DNA from: an uncultured beta proteobacterium
GTDB taxonomy: Bacteria; Pseudomonadota; Gammaproteobacteria; Burkholderiales; Burkholderiaceae
Assembly (NCBI GenBank): GCA_903871735.1
Contig: CAIQHU010000080.1
Coordinates: 1 to 64,000, forward strand
DNA: 64,000 bases
Reading direction: 5' to 3'
The first letter of the stretch is position 1; each line of letters opens with the position of its first letter. Shown in pieces: positions 8,752 to 16,882 of the stretch. The position numbers and the translations under genes were made by a program. Below the pieces are notes generated by a model that did no database searches, was not told where the DNA came from, and was given only the letters and a program-made list of their open reading frames with translations.

Positions 8752-9724
8752 ACAGCTTTCTATCCTAAAAAAAATCCCAAGCTGGGTTTACTATCTACTC
8801 ACAATCGGACTCATCATTGCTCTACCCATCTTGCTTGGTGGCTCTGCTTATTGGCGAAGTATTCTTATTACGATCTCTTTAAACATTATGCTGGCTATGT
8901 CCCTAAATCTTATCTTAGGATATACCGGCCAGCTGCATCTTGGACACTCTGCATTTTACGGTGTTGGAGCTTATGCAACCACCCTTCTCATTAAAAAAGC
9001 AGGCTTCAGTTTTTGGTTTGCAGTGGCTACTAGTTCTTTATTAGCAGGTATTATCGGGATATTACTTGCTTTCTTTGCCACCCGTCTAAAAGGACATTAT
9101 TTAGCAATCGCGTCTATGGCGTTTGCGATTATCTTGCATCAAATCTTATTAAATTGGGGGACTATGACTTCTGGGCCATTAGGTATCTATGGCATCGCGC
9201 CCCCTCCACCTATTGCTCTTTTTGGACTAGAGATTAAATTCAATAATCAAGTGAACCTCTTTTATTTAATTTCGTTTGTGGCACTCATCTCTTATATTGT
9301 CTTAAACAATATTTTAAAATCCCCAATTGGGGATACCCTTCGGGCAATTCGTGAAGATGAAGTCTCTGCAGCGTCATTAGGTATTAACGCCAAACTCTGG
9401 AAAGTATTCTCCTTCGGAGTGGGTGCCATGATTGCCGGTCTAGCAGGATCCTTTTATCCAAGCTTTGTGGGCACCCTAGTACCAGACGCCTTTGCAGTCA
9501 TCGAATCATTTTCATACTTAGCCATGGTGGTGGTTGGTGGTATGGGAACGATGATCGGCCCCATTATTGGTGCAGTTGTACTGACCTTATTGCCCGAACT
9601 ATTGCGTAGCATCGGTGATGCTAGGCTTTTAGTCTATGGTCTGTCCCTAACTCTCGTTGTTCTGTTTATGCCAGGTGGCATCCTGCAAGCTATACAACTC
9701 ATTAAAACAAAGCTGATCAAGTAA
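8744..9724 (+). CDS. Liv-type ABC importer permease (LivM type)
   Basis: Second inner-membrane permease, 326 residues. It has the LivM signature NLILGYTGQLHLGHSAFYGVGAY and the ATPase-contact loop GDTLRAIREDEVSAASLGIN. About nine hydrophobic segments are visible. It starts inside the end of the LivH-type gene (8-bp overlap), so translation is coupled. With the neighbouring genes it makes a complete KHMGF set; the ligand is not known. Confidence 0.9.
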   Translation: MSEQLSILKKIPSWVYYLLTIGLIIALPILLGGSAYWRSILITISLNIMLAMSLNLILGYTGQLHLGHSAFYGVGAYATTLLIKKAGFSFWFAVATSSLLAGIIGILLAFFATRLKGHYLAIASMAFAIILHQILLNWGTMTSGPLGIYGIAPPPPIALFGLEIKFNNQVNLFYLISFVALISYIVLNNILKSPIGDTLRAIREDEVSAASLGINAKLWKVFSFGVGAMIAGLAGSFYPSFVGTLVPDAFAVIESFSYLAMVVVGGMGTMIGPIIGAVVLTLLPELLRSIGDARLLVYGLSLTLVVLFMPGGILQAIQLIKTKLIK

Positions 9725-9746
9725 CTTAATCATTTCTGATGACCCT

Positions 9747-10523
9747 ATGCTAGACAATATCTTAGAAGTTAATAACTTATGTAAATATTTCGGTGGTGTA
9801 AAAGCCGTTGAAAAAATTTCATTAAAGGTTTCGAAAAACTCGATTCAAACGATCATCGGTCCCAATGGCGCTGGAAAATCAACGACTTTGAATCTTTTAT
9901 CTGGAACTTACTTTCCGACTCTGGGAAATATTCTTTACAAAGGTAAAGATGTTACCCATTTGGAACTCCATGAACGCGTTCCACTGGGTATGGCCAGAAC
10001 TTTTCAAAAAATTCGTCTTTTTAAACAACTCTCTGTTTTAGATAATGTGATCGCTGGTTTTCATATTCATCACAAAATACCATTCTGGCAATATATTCTG
10101 CCCGCAGGAGCTTATAAAAAAAATCGGTTAGATTGTCAAGATGAAGCTCTTCGACTACTTGATTTTGTGGGCCTTGCCGACAAAGCCGAAGAGCGAGCCG
10201 GGTCACTGCCTTATGGCTCGCAACGACTTTTAGAAATTGCCCGCGCTCTTGCAACTAGGCCAGAAGTTTTCATGTTGGACGAACCTGCTGCTGGCTTAAA
10301 TGATGTTGAAGTTCAGTTTCTCATGAGTCGATTAAAAAATTTACAAAATAAAGATATGACCATCATCTTGGTTGAACATAATATGAAATTAGTTATGAAC
10401 GTCGCCGATGAGATATTTGTAATGGATCATGGTGAATATCTTTTTGATGGCAAACCAGCAGCGGTTCAAAGTAATCCAAAAGTCATCGCAGCTTATCTAG
10501 GGTCAAGTGGAACTGAAATATGA
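9747..10523 (+). CDS. Liv-type ABC importer ATPase (LivG type)
   Basis: ATP-binding subunit of 258 residues. Visible are Walker A GPNGAGKST (about residues 38-46), the Q-loop in ARTFQKIRLF, a degenerate signature PYGSQRLLEIARAL in place of LSGGQ (as usual for LivG), Walker B VFMLDEPAAGLN, and the switch His in VEHNM. It overlaps the LivF-type gene by 4 bp (ATGA). It energises the permease pair encoded just upstream. Confidence 0.92.
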   Translation: MLDNILEVNNLCKYFGGVKAVEKISLKVSKNSIQTIIGPNGAGKSTTLNLLSGTYFPTLGNILYKGKDVTHLELHERVPLGMARTFQKIRLFKQLSVLDNVIAGFHIHHKIPFWQYILPAGAYKKNRLDCQDEALRLLDFVGLADKAEERAGSLPYGSQRLLEIARALATRPEVFMLDEPAAGLNDVEVQFLMSRLKNLQNKDMTIILVEHNMKLVMNVADEIFVMDHGEYLFDGKPAAVQSNPKVIAAYLGSSGTEI

Positions 10524-11239
10524 GCACATTAATTGAAGCAATTGATCTTGAAATTGCCTACGGGGATGTTGCGGCCTGCCAAGATATTAGTTTTAAGGTA
10601 GAAGAAAATGAAATTGTTACTTTAATTGGCTCCAATGGAGCAGGCAAAAGCACCACGATGAGAGCCATTGCTGGAGCTATGTATCCCCGCAAAGGAAAGA
10701 TTATTTTTGATGGTATTGATATTACGAAAATGCCATCCTTTGAACGAAATCAATTAGGAATCGCACTAGTTCCTGAGGGTCGTCATGTGTTCCCGTTTTT
10801 GACCGTCATCGAAAATTTAGAGATGGGTGGGTATTGCCACCGAAACAACCGTCCCAAAATGAATTCTTTAATCGAAAAAATGGTGACGATGTTTCCGAAG
10901 TTAAAAATGCGAGCTAAGCAACCAGCTGGTACCTTATCAGGAGGCGAACAGCAAATGCTCGTAATTTGTCGGGCACTCATGTCAGAGCCAAGGCTACTTT
11001 GTCTTGATGAGCCATCCCTTGGACTAGCACCGATTATTGTGCAAGATATTTTTAAAACTATTCGAGAAATTAATGCAAATAATACGAGTGTTTTGCTAGT
11101 CGAGCAAAATGCACACTATGCCCTATCGACTGCATCACGTGGTTATGTTCTTCAAACTGGTCGCATCCTCACCAGCGGATCAAGCAAAGATTTAGTGAAT
11201 GATCCACAAATCAAAGAGGCCTATCTTGGTAGTGTTTAA
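10520..11239 (+). CDS. Liv-type ABC importer ATPase (LivF type)
   Basis: Second ATPase, 239 residues. It has Walker A GSNGAGKST, the LivF hallmark VPEGRHVFPFLTV, a canonical signature LSGGEQQML, Walker B LLCLDEPSLGLAP and switch VEQNA. It pairs with the LivG-type subunit to form the asymmetric ATPase of this importer. The start overlaps the previous stop by 4 bp. Confidence 0.92.
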   Translation: MSTLIEAIDLEIAYGDVAACQDISFKVEENEIVTLIGSNGAGKSTTMRAIAGAMYPRKGKIIFDGIDITKMPSFERNQLGIALVPEGRHVFPFLTVIENLEMGGYCHRNNRPKMNSLIEKMVTMFPKLKMRAKQPAGTLSGGEQQMLVICRALMSEPRLLCLDEPSLGLAPIIVQDIFKTIREINANNTSVLLVEQNAHYALSTASRGYVLQTGRILTSGSSKDLVNDPQIKEAYLGSV

Positions 11240-11253
11240 ATCGAAAGAATTTC

Positions 11254-12030
11254 ATGGAAAATATCCTCAATAAATATTCACTGACTGGCAAAGTTGCCAT
11301 CGTTACTGGTGCCGGCCAAGGAATTTGTCGAGCAATTGCCATTGCCTTTGCGCAAGCAGGAGCACAAGTCGCTTGCCTAGATTTTTTAACAGAGAATGCT
11401 GTGCGAACTGCCGATGAAATTAATGCGATGGGTGGTAAAGCCATTGGCCTGTATGTTGATGTAAGTGACGAAGTAGCTACACAAAACGCCGTCTCGGAAG
11501 TTGTTAAAAACTTTGGGGGAGTACAGGTCCTTCTGAACGGCGCTGCGGCTAAAGATCCAAGTGGCAGTGTTGTAGATTATTCTCTTGCCGATTGGAATAA
11601 AGCGATTTCTGTCAACCTAACGGGTGCTTTTCTCATGAGTAAAGTAGTAATTCCTCATATGATTCAAGCCAAAACTGGTTCAGTGATTCATATTGCCTCA
11701 CAACTAGGCCGAGTTGGTATAGCTGATCGGGCAGTCTACTGTGCAATTAAAGGAGCTTTAATTAACTTAGCCCGCGCAATGGCGGTTGATCATTCTGCGC
11801 AAGGTATTCGGACTAATACGATTTCACCCGGTGCAATTGAAACAGAGCGCATGACGATGCGTTTTGGGACGATGGAGAACGCTCGTAAAGAAATGGGGCC
11901 TATGCACTTAGTTGGTCGCCTTGGTTTGCCTGAAGAAATTGCCCTAGCAGCTCTCTATCTCGCGAGTGATGCTTCCGCATTTGTAACAGGGTCTGATTTA
12001 TTAATTGATGGTGGCTATGCTGCCCAATAA
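11254..12030 (+). CDS. Short-chain dehydrogenase/reductase
   Basis: Classical SDR, 258 residues, with TGAGQGIC (residues 19-26) for NAD(P). The triad is intact: S149, Y162 and K166 in VYCAIK. The usual NNAG is replaced by NGAA (95-98), a conservative change. It lies 14 bp after the LivF-type gene in the same operon, so it probably oxidises or reduces the imported compound or an intermediate made from it. Substrate unknown. Confidence 0.88.
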   Translation: MENILNKYSLTGKVAIVTGAGQGICRAIAIAFAQAGAQVACLDFLTENAVRTADEINAMGGKAIGLYVDVSDEVATQNAVSEVVKNFGGVQVLLNGAAAKDPSGSVVDYSLADWNKAISVNLTGAFLMSKVVIPHMIQAKTGSVIHIASQLGRVGIADRAVYCAIKGALINLARAMAVDHSAQGIRTNTISPGAIETERMTMRFGTMENARKEMGPMHLVGRLGLPEEIALAALYLASDASAFVTGSDLLIDGGYAAQ

Positions 12031-12056
12031 TTTTTTCTGAAAAAGGTAGGAAGATT

Positions 12057-13307
12057 ATTACCTCTTTAGAGAGTTTTCCCACAATACAACAACTCGTTAC
12101 TCGGTTGGACCCGCTCAGTACTGTTCTCGAACAGCAGAAAAAAATACGCTCCGTCAATCTGGCCTACCACTGTATTGCATCTGAGACGAATCAAATCTCC
12201 ACTCTCCCTGGCCCACTTCACGGGGTAGGAATGATTCATAAAGATATCTTTCAATTAGAACAACAGATGCCAGGATTAGGTGTCAATGCCGGATATGCAC
12301 AGGCAAAAGTTACCCGTGCGCGAGCGATTACAAAACTGCATGAAGCAGGGGCAAGTATTTTAGGTACAGCGGTAATGGCTCCGTATGCTTGTGGAGCAAC
12401 ATCACAAAACAGTAATTTTCCTAGATGTCTGAACCCTCTTGATCCCCATTGGATGGTCGGGGGATCGTCCAGTGGCTCGGCAGTAGCCGTTGCGTCTGGA
12501 ATGACACCCGTTTCTTTAGGTACAGATACCAGTGGATCGGTTCGAATTCCGGCAGCATCTTGCGCAATATTTGGTTTAAAAACTACTCCTGGTGTCATTT
12601 CTACAGAAGGAGTAATGACTCTGAGCCCTACACTAGATACCGTTGGTATTTTAGGTAAACATGTTCAAGATGTACAACTGATTTTAAATATCCTAACCGA
12701 GGTGCCTCTGCAAGATATTGCACCAGCGCACAATATTGCCTACTGGATTCCCGAGCAATTACTCAGTCAGACAATTTTTAATGGTTTAACGCAGTTTATT
12801 TTGGGGCGGTTCCCAAAAGCAGATCAGATCAATTTCACTGACTTTGAGATCTACCGAAAAGCCACAGAACTCATTTTTTCCTATGAATTAAATCAACAAT
12901 TTTCAAATCGATTAGATGATCCAACCATTACCAAAACAATACGATCAATCTGCAAAAGGGCGCAGTATATACCGCCAGAGCAATATCTAGAATACCTAAA
13001 TAGTCTTACCCAACATCGCCAACAGTTTATAGCTCAATACCTAACCGACCATGATCTGATTATCATCCCTTGTTTTTCATGCTCTTTACCAGACTGGCAA
13101 GAAGTGGAAATTGGTCATCCACAATTTCATCAAGACAAGTTGATGGGATTATTTCACTTGATGGGTTTTATTAATTACTTAGGACTACCTGCGATTAGTA
13201 TTCCCATCGGACTTGATGCCAATCACCGACCTTTAAGCGTGCAAGTAATTAGTCGGCCATTGATGGAAAAAAATCTATTAGAATTTGCTCAGCAAATTCT
13301 CGCTTAA
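12057..13307 (+). CDS. Amidase signature family hydrolase, possible non-standard start
   Basis: Amidase-signature enzyme, about 400-416 residues. The Ser-cisSer-Lys centre is visible: K in GMIHKD, the glycine/serine stretch VGGSSSGSAVAVASG, and the nucleophile region GTDTSGSVRIPA. It would hydrolyse a carboxamide to acid and ammonia. The start is unclear. The only standard in-frame start is TTG at 12105, which has no ribosome site and cuts off the expected first helix; the frame is open back to 12009. An ATT at 12057, with GGTAGGA just upstream, would restore about 16 residues (SLESFPTIQQLVTR region). It is the last gene of the importer operon. The substrate may be an amide formed or taken up by this pathway. 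Confidence 0.8.
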   Translation: MTSLESFPTIQQLVTRLDPLSTVLEQQKKIRSVNLAYHCIASETNQISTLPGPLHGVGMIHKDIFQLEQQMPGLGVNAGYAQAKVTRARAITKLHEAGASILGTAVMAPYACGATSQNSNFPRCLNPLDPHWMVGGSSSGSAVAVASGMTPVSLGTDTSGSVRIPAASCAIFGLKTTPGVISTEGVMTLSPTLDTVGILGKHVQDVQLILNILTEVPLQDIAPAHNIAYWIPEQLLSQTIFNGLTQFILGRFPKADQINFTDFEIYRKATELIFSYELNQQFSNRLDDPTITKTIRSICKRAQYIPPEQYLEYLNSLTQHRQQFIAQYLTDHDLIIIPCFSCSLPDWQEVEIGHPQFHQDKLMGLFHLMGFINYLGLPAISIPIGLDANHRPLSVQVISRPLMEKNLLEFAQQILA

Positions 13308-13317
13308 AAAAATACAG

Positions 13318-13542
13318 TTATTTAAGATTATCAATCTGAAGATATTGTTGTAATTTTTTGTTAGCTTTATCTGCTATATTCTGCTCAGTATTTTCTAACA
13401 TATGCTCAATTTCAATAATGGCGCTTGGGGTTAGCTCTTGTACTTTATTATCAGGTACTAAAGATTTTTTAAACTTCTTTCTCGGCGCCTCTTGAGATAA
13501 AGAAGAGTCGTTTAGATGGCTAGTCGGGCTAATATTGGACAT
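13318..13542 (-). CDS. Small hypothetical protein
   Basis: This 74-residue, soluble, charged protein has no recognised family. The middle is Lys-rich (PRKKFKKS) and the C-terminal half is predicted helical (IIEIEHMLENTEQNIADKA). A strong ribosome site AAAGGGGGTGG lies upstream of the ATG, which supports translation. It is convergent with the amidase gene and 165 bp downstream of the AbrB-type gene, with a nested inverted repeat between. No function can be suggested. Confidence 0.55.
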   Translation of the reverse strand: MSNISPTSHLNDSSLSQEAPRKKFKKSLVPDNKVQELTPSAIIEIEHMLENTEQNIADKANKKLQQYLQIDNLK

Positions 13543-13579
13543 CGATCCACCCCCTTTAGTTGTAGAGCTGATCCTTAGC

Positions 13580-13648
13580 CTACACCTTTTATTGAAAAAT
13601 GCAATACTTTAGGATTCACAACCCCTTAAAGTATATTTTTCGGTGTAG
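13580..13648. repeat. Nested inverted repeat / structured element
   Basis: Three arm pairs nest in order: CTACACC (13580-13586) with GGTGTAG (13642-13648), GAAAAAT (13594-13600) with ATTTTTC (13635-13641), and ATACTTTA (13604-13611) with TAAAGTAT (13627-13634). This gives 22 pairs, interrupted only by a 7-nt and a 3-nt bulge on one side, around a 15-nt loop. It lies in the 165-bp spacer between the small hypothetical gene and the AbrB-type gene. It could be an RNA leader or terminator structure or the remnant of a small inverted-repeat element. Confidence 0.5.
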
Positions 13649-13707
13649 ATAAATACTTGAATTCAATAAAGTGCGTAGTAAACATTCATTGCGAATGTAT
13701 TTCAATT

Positions 13708-14775
13708 TTATTGAGATTTTTCTGGTTGTCGATCAAATCGAACAAGGATGTACTTAAATATCAGCTCGGCGGTTAGGATAACAAATACCATCCGAAAAAT
13801 GTGAAAAATTGTGACTGCCGGTACATTGAGTTTAAATACCTTTGCAGTAATCCCCATTTCCGCCATACCTCCAGGGACATTACTCAAAATCAAGGATTCA
13901 ATATCTAAGTCAGATAATTGTTGAATAAGTAACGCAAATAGGACACTAAAGCAAATACAAATGACTGTATAAACAGAAATCCCTATCGCTAAGTTTTTAG
14001 CATGCGCTATAAACTCTTTTGTAAAGCGAACACCGAGTGCTGTACCTAATAATAATTGGGCTAAATTGGATAAGAGTTTTGGCCATGACGTTAGCTCGAT
14101 TGCGAATATAGCCATCAATGCAACCACTAAAAGTGGCCCAAGTAAAAATGCATTGGGTAAATTTAAAAATCGAAAAAGTAATACGCCACATAAAGAACCC
14201 AATAAGAGAAGGCCACTCCCCTGAATAGAAAAATTCCTATTGAGCGCGTTTAGTTCAAAATCTCCGGGTGTGCCCCATATCTGAAACAATAGGGGAACTA
14301 TACAAAGAACGATTAAAAGTCTTAGGGAGTGCGCTGCCGCCACTAAATCGGCTCGCTGATGGTGGCGGTCAGCAAGATTAGTCATCTCTGATGCGCCTCC
14401 TAAAGCTGCGCAAAAAAAGGCTGTTCGCATGGGTATCTTAAAAATACGCCAAAGTAACCAAGTACCAAAACTAAGTAAAAGTAGTGAGCCTAAGCAGACT
14501 AATATGATAAATGGAAAATCACGGACAATTTCCTTTACAACCAAAGGCGAAAAGGTCAGTCCAATAGCAATGCCAATTATCCACTGGCCAGTATATCGAC
14601 CAGCGACAGGAACCTTTAAATTAAACCCCAGCACACACAATAATGCAACGACTAAAAGTGGTCCAAGCATCCAAGGCAGGGGGAAATTTAAATAACTGGC
14701 TACGTAACCACTAATGATTGCAATAACATAAGTCAATAGCCATGGAATCCATGGCGATTTAAAAACAATTGCCAT
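13708..14775 (-). CDS. AbrB-family inner-membrane protein
   Basis: This 355-residue, very hydrophobic protein has about ten membrane segments arranged as two repeats, each with a FPLPWMLGPLLVVAL-like motif (also NAFLLGPLLVVALMA). This matches the AbrB/COG3180 membrane family, loosely annotated as transporters or regulators. It is the last gene of a minus-strand unit with a Bug receptor (13 bp upstream) and an isocitrate-lyase-family enzyme. With no TctA/TctB nearby, it may be the membrane partner of that Bug protein. That pairing is inference from position. Confidence 0.82.
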   Translation of the reverse strand: MAIVFKSPWIPWLLTYVIAIISGYVASYLNFPLPWMLGPLLVVALLCVLGFNLKVPVAGRYTGQWIIGIAIGLTFSPLVVKEIVRDFPFIILVCLGSLLLLSFGTWLLWRIFKIPMRTAFFCAALGGASEMTNLADRHHQRADLVAAAHSLRLLIVLCIVPLLFQIWGTPGDFELNALNRNFSIQGSGLLLLGSLCGVLLFRFLNLPNAFLLGPLLVVALMAIFAIELTSWPKLLSNLAQLLLGTALGVRFTKEFIAHAKNLAIGISVYTVICICFSVLFALLIQQLSDLDIESLILSNVPGGMAEMGITAKVFKLNVPAVTIFHIFRMVFVILTAELIFKYILVRFDRQPEKSQ

Positions 14776-14788
14776 TTAAAAACTACAG

Positions 14789-15778
14789 TTACTCTGCTTT
14801 AATATTTGCATTTTTTACGATCGCACCAAAACGTGTTAAATCAAATTTAATTTGCTCAGAAAATTTTTCGGGAGAACCAACTGTAGCGGTTATACCCATA
14901 GCATTTAACCTTTCCTTGCCCTCAGTCGAGGCAAGAATTTCATTTAAGGCTTGATTCAGTCGCATAATAACTGGTCTTGGGGTTTTTGCAGGTGCTAATA
15001 AACCAACCCAACTACTCAACTCAAAATCTTTAATACCACTTTCTATAAATGTTGGCACATCTGGTAAGCTAGAACTGCGCTGAAAACTAGAGACGGCCAA
15101 TGGTGTTAATCGACCCGACTTAATATGCTGGTTTGCACCAGCAACCGCAGTGTAGACAAGTGGAATATTCCCCCCCAACAGATCAGTCATCGCCTGACCA
15201 CCTCCTTTGTAGGGAATATGAACAAGATTAGCTCCTGTCTTTTGCTTTAATAATTCTCCAGCGATATGCGGCGAACTTCCAGCTCCAGAAGTTCCATAAG
15301 ATAAACCCTGTGGATCTTTCTTAGAAATTGCAATCATGTCATTGACAGTTTTACCAGGAAAGTTATTATTTGCTACTAAGATTAAAACTGCATCACCAAT
15401 TTTACCGATGGGGGAAAAATCTTTGACTGTATCAAAAGAAATCTTTTCAAAAACATGTGGATTAATGACCAGCGTACCATCAAAGCCTAGCAATAAGGTA
15501 TAGCCATCTGGCTCAGCACTCGCGACTTGGTAGGAGCCAATATTACCTGAGGCACCTGGACGATTTTCAACAACTATTTGTTGGCCAAGCTTCGTAGATA
15601 ACTGATCTGCAATATATCTACCTGAGGTATCTGTAACCCCACCAGGAGTAAACGGCACGATTAAACGAATGGGTTTTACAGGATATACGCTTTGGGCATG
15701 GGCAAGTGAAATGGCAAATAAGCAGCTAATTAGACTCATACCAAACCACTGCATCCGCTGATGTAAATTTATTTTCAT
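14789..15778 (-). CDS. Bug/TctC-family periplasmic substrate-binding protein
   Basis: This 329-residue protein has a signal peptide ending at ISLAHAQ and the Bug hallmarks YPVKPIRLIVPFTPGG, ENRPGASGNIG and HIPYKGGGQAM. Such receptors bind small carboxylates. It lies 28 bp after the isocitrate-lyase-family gene and 13 bp before the AbrB-type membrane gene. The ligand may be the substrate or product of that lyase. Confidence 0.88.
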   Translation of the reverse strand: MKINLHQRMQWFGMSLISCLFAISLAHAQSVYPVKPIRLIVPFTPGGVTDTSGRYIADQLSTKLGQQIVVENRPGASGNIGSYQVASAEPDGYTLLLGFDGTLVINPHVFEKISFDTVKDFSPIGKIGDAVLILVANNNFPGKTVNDMIAISKKDPQGLSYGTSGAGSSPHIAGELLKQKTGANLVHIPYKGGGQAMTDLLGGNIPLVYTAVAGANQHIKSGRLTPLAVSSFQRSSSLPDVPTFIESGIKDFELSSWVGLLAPAKTPRPVIMRLNQALNEILASTEGKERLNAMGITATVGSPEKFSEQIKFDLTRFGAIVKNANIKAE

Positions 15779-15806
15779 GAAAATCTCCCCATTCTTATCA
15801 TTGAGT

Positions 15807-16682
15807 CTACTTGCTTTCTATATACTTTTTTTCAAATTCCCAGACATCCTCAAACCCCATCAATTTTGATAGCTCAGAAAAATCATATAAATCCTGTTCT
15901 ATATCGACGGATGAACCCATCTGCTTAAACTGCTCATAAACGGCTGCCATCGCTTGCGTAGCTGCTAATAAAGCAGTCACTGGGAAAATCGCAATACGAT
16001 AACCAAGTTCTTGTAATTCATTTTTAGTCAGTACTGGAGTTCGTCCTTTTTCAACCATATTGGCAATCATCGGAATTCCCTTGAAATGTTGGCAAATGAT
16101 CGCCATTTCTTCGATTGACTCGGGTGACTCAATAAATAAAATATCTGCGCCAGCCCTAGCATAAGCCTCTCCTCGGCGTAATGCCTCATCCAATCCAAGG
16201 GTAGTGCGTGCATCAGTGCGCGCAATAATCTTAAAATGGGGATCAACTCTAGCATCAACAGCTACTTGAATTTTTTGGACCATTTCTTCTAAAGAAATAA
16301 CACGTCGGCCAGGCGTATGACCACATTTTTTAGGGAACTCCTGGTCCTCGAGCTGAATTGCTGCAGCCCCGGCGTTTTCATAGCCTCGAATCGTGTGCCG
16401 CACATTGAGTAGGCCACCATACCCAGTGTCACCATCGGCAATTAATGGTGTTTTGGCCATACTTGCCATTGCAGTAACTCGACCTAGCATATCAGAAAAT
16501 GTCGCTAAGCCAGCATCCGGCAAACCGCATAAAGATGCCACAGTGCCATAACCGGTCATATAAAGAGCCTCAAAGTGCATCCGCTCGGCTAGTCTTAATG
16601 AAACCATCTCAAAGACCCCGGGAGCAACAATCAGATGATTTTCTTGTAACCGATCGGCAAAGGCCCTTCTACCAACGCTCAT
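15807..16682 (-). CDS. Isocitrate lyase/PEP mutase family enzyme
   Basis: This 291-residue TIM-barrel enzyme has the Mg-binding DGDTGYGG (residues 83-90), LEDQEFPKKCGH with the isocitrate lyase signature KKCGH (118-122), and ARTDAR. KKCGH favours a lyase (isocitrate, 2-methylisocitrate, 2,3-dimethylmalate) or oxaloacetate decarboxylase over a phosphonate mutase. The 2,3-dimethylmalate lyase of the E. barkeri nicotinate pathway belongs to this family and would fit the island 6 kb away. The intermediate enzymes (hydroxymethylglutarate dehydrogenase and dehydratase, methyleneglutarate mutase, isomerase, dimethylmalate dehydratase) are not in the window. It heads the unit with the Bug and AbrB genes and is 19 bp from tRNA-Arg. 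Confidence 0.85.
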   Translation of the reverse strand: MSVGRRAFADRLQENHLIVAPGVFEMVSLRLAERMHFEALYMTGYGTVASLCGLPDAGLATFSDMLGRVTAMASMAKTPLIADGDTGYGGLLNVRHTIRGYENAGAAAIQLEDQEFPKKCGHTPGRRVISLEEMVQKIQVAVDARVDPHFKIIARTDARTTLGLDEALRRGEAYARAGADILFIESPESIEEMAIICQHFKGIPMIANMVEKGRTPVLTKNELQELGYRIAIFPVTALLAATQAMAAVYEQFKQMGSSVDIEQDLYDFSELSKLMGFEDVWEFEKKYIESK

Positions 16683-16701
16683 TTCGCCCCCTTTATAATT
16701 A

Positions 16702-16778
16702 TGGCCTGCCCAGCACGATTCGAACGTGCGACCTACGGCTTCGAAGGCCGTTGCTCTATCCAGCTGAGCTATAGGCAG
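16702..16778 (-). tRNA. tRNA-Arg (anticodon UCG)
   Basis: A full cloverleaf reads on the minus strand: acceptor CTGCCTA with TGGGCAG, D arm GCTC/GAGC, anticodon stem ACGGC/GCCGT with loop CTTCGAA (anticodon TCG), T arm GCACG/CGTGC, discriminator G and an encoded CCA. It is 77 nt. Confidence 0.95.
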
Positions 16779-16882
16779 ATATATTCTTTGATTTTAACTG
16801 ATTTACCAACAACTTTGATAGTGACTTTTTAAGTCAGTCCTGTTATAAAATATGGGTGTTCTTTTAATCCAATTCAAAGCTT

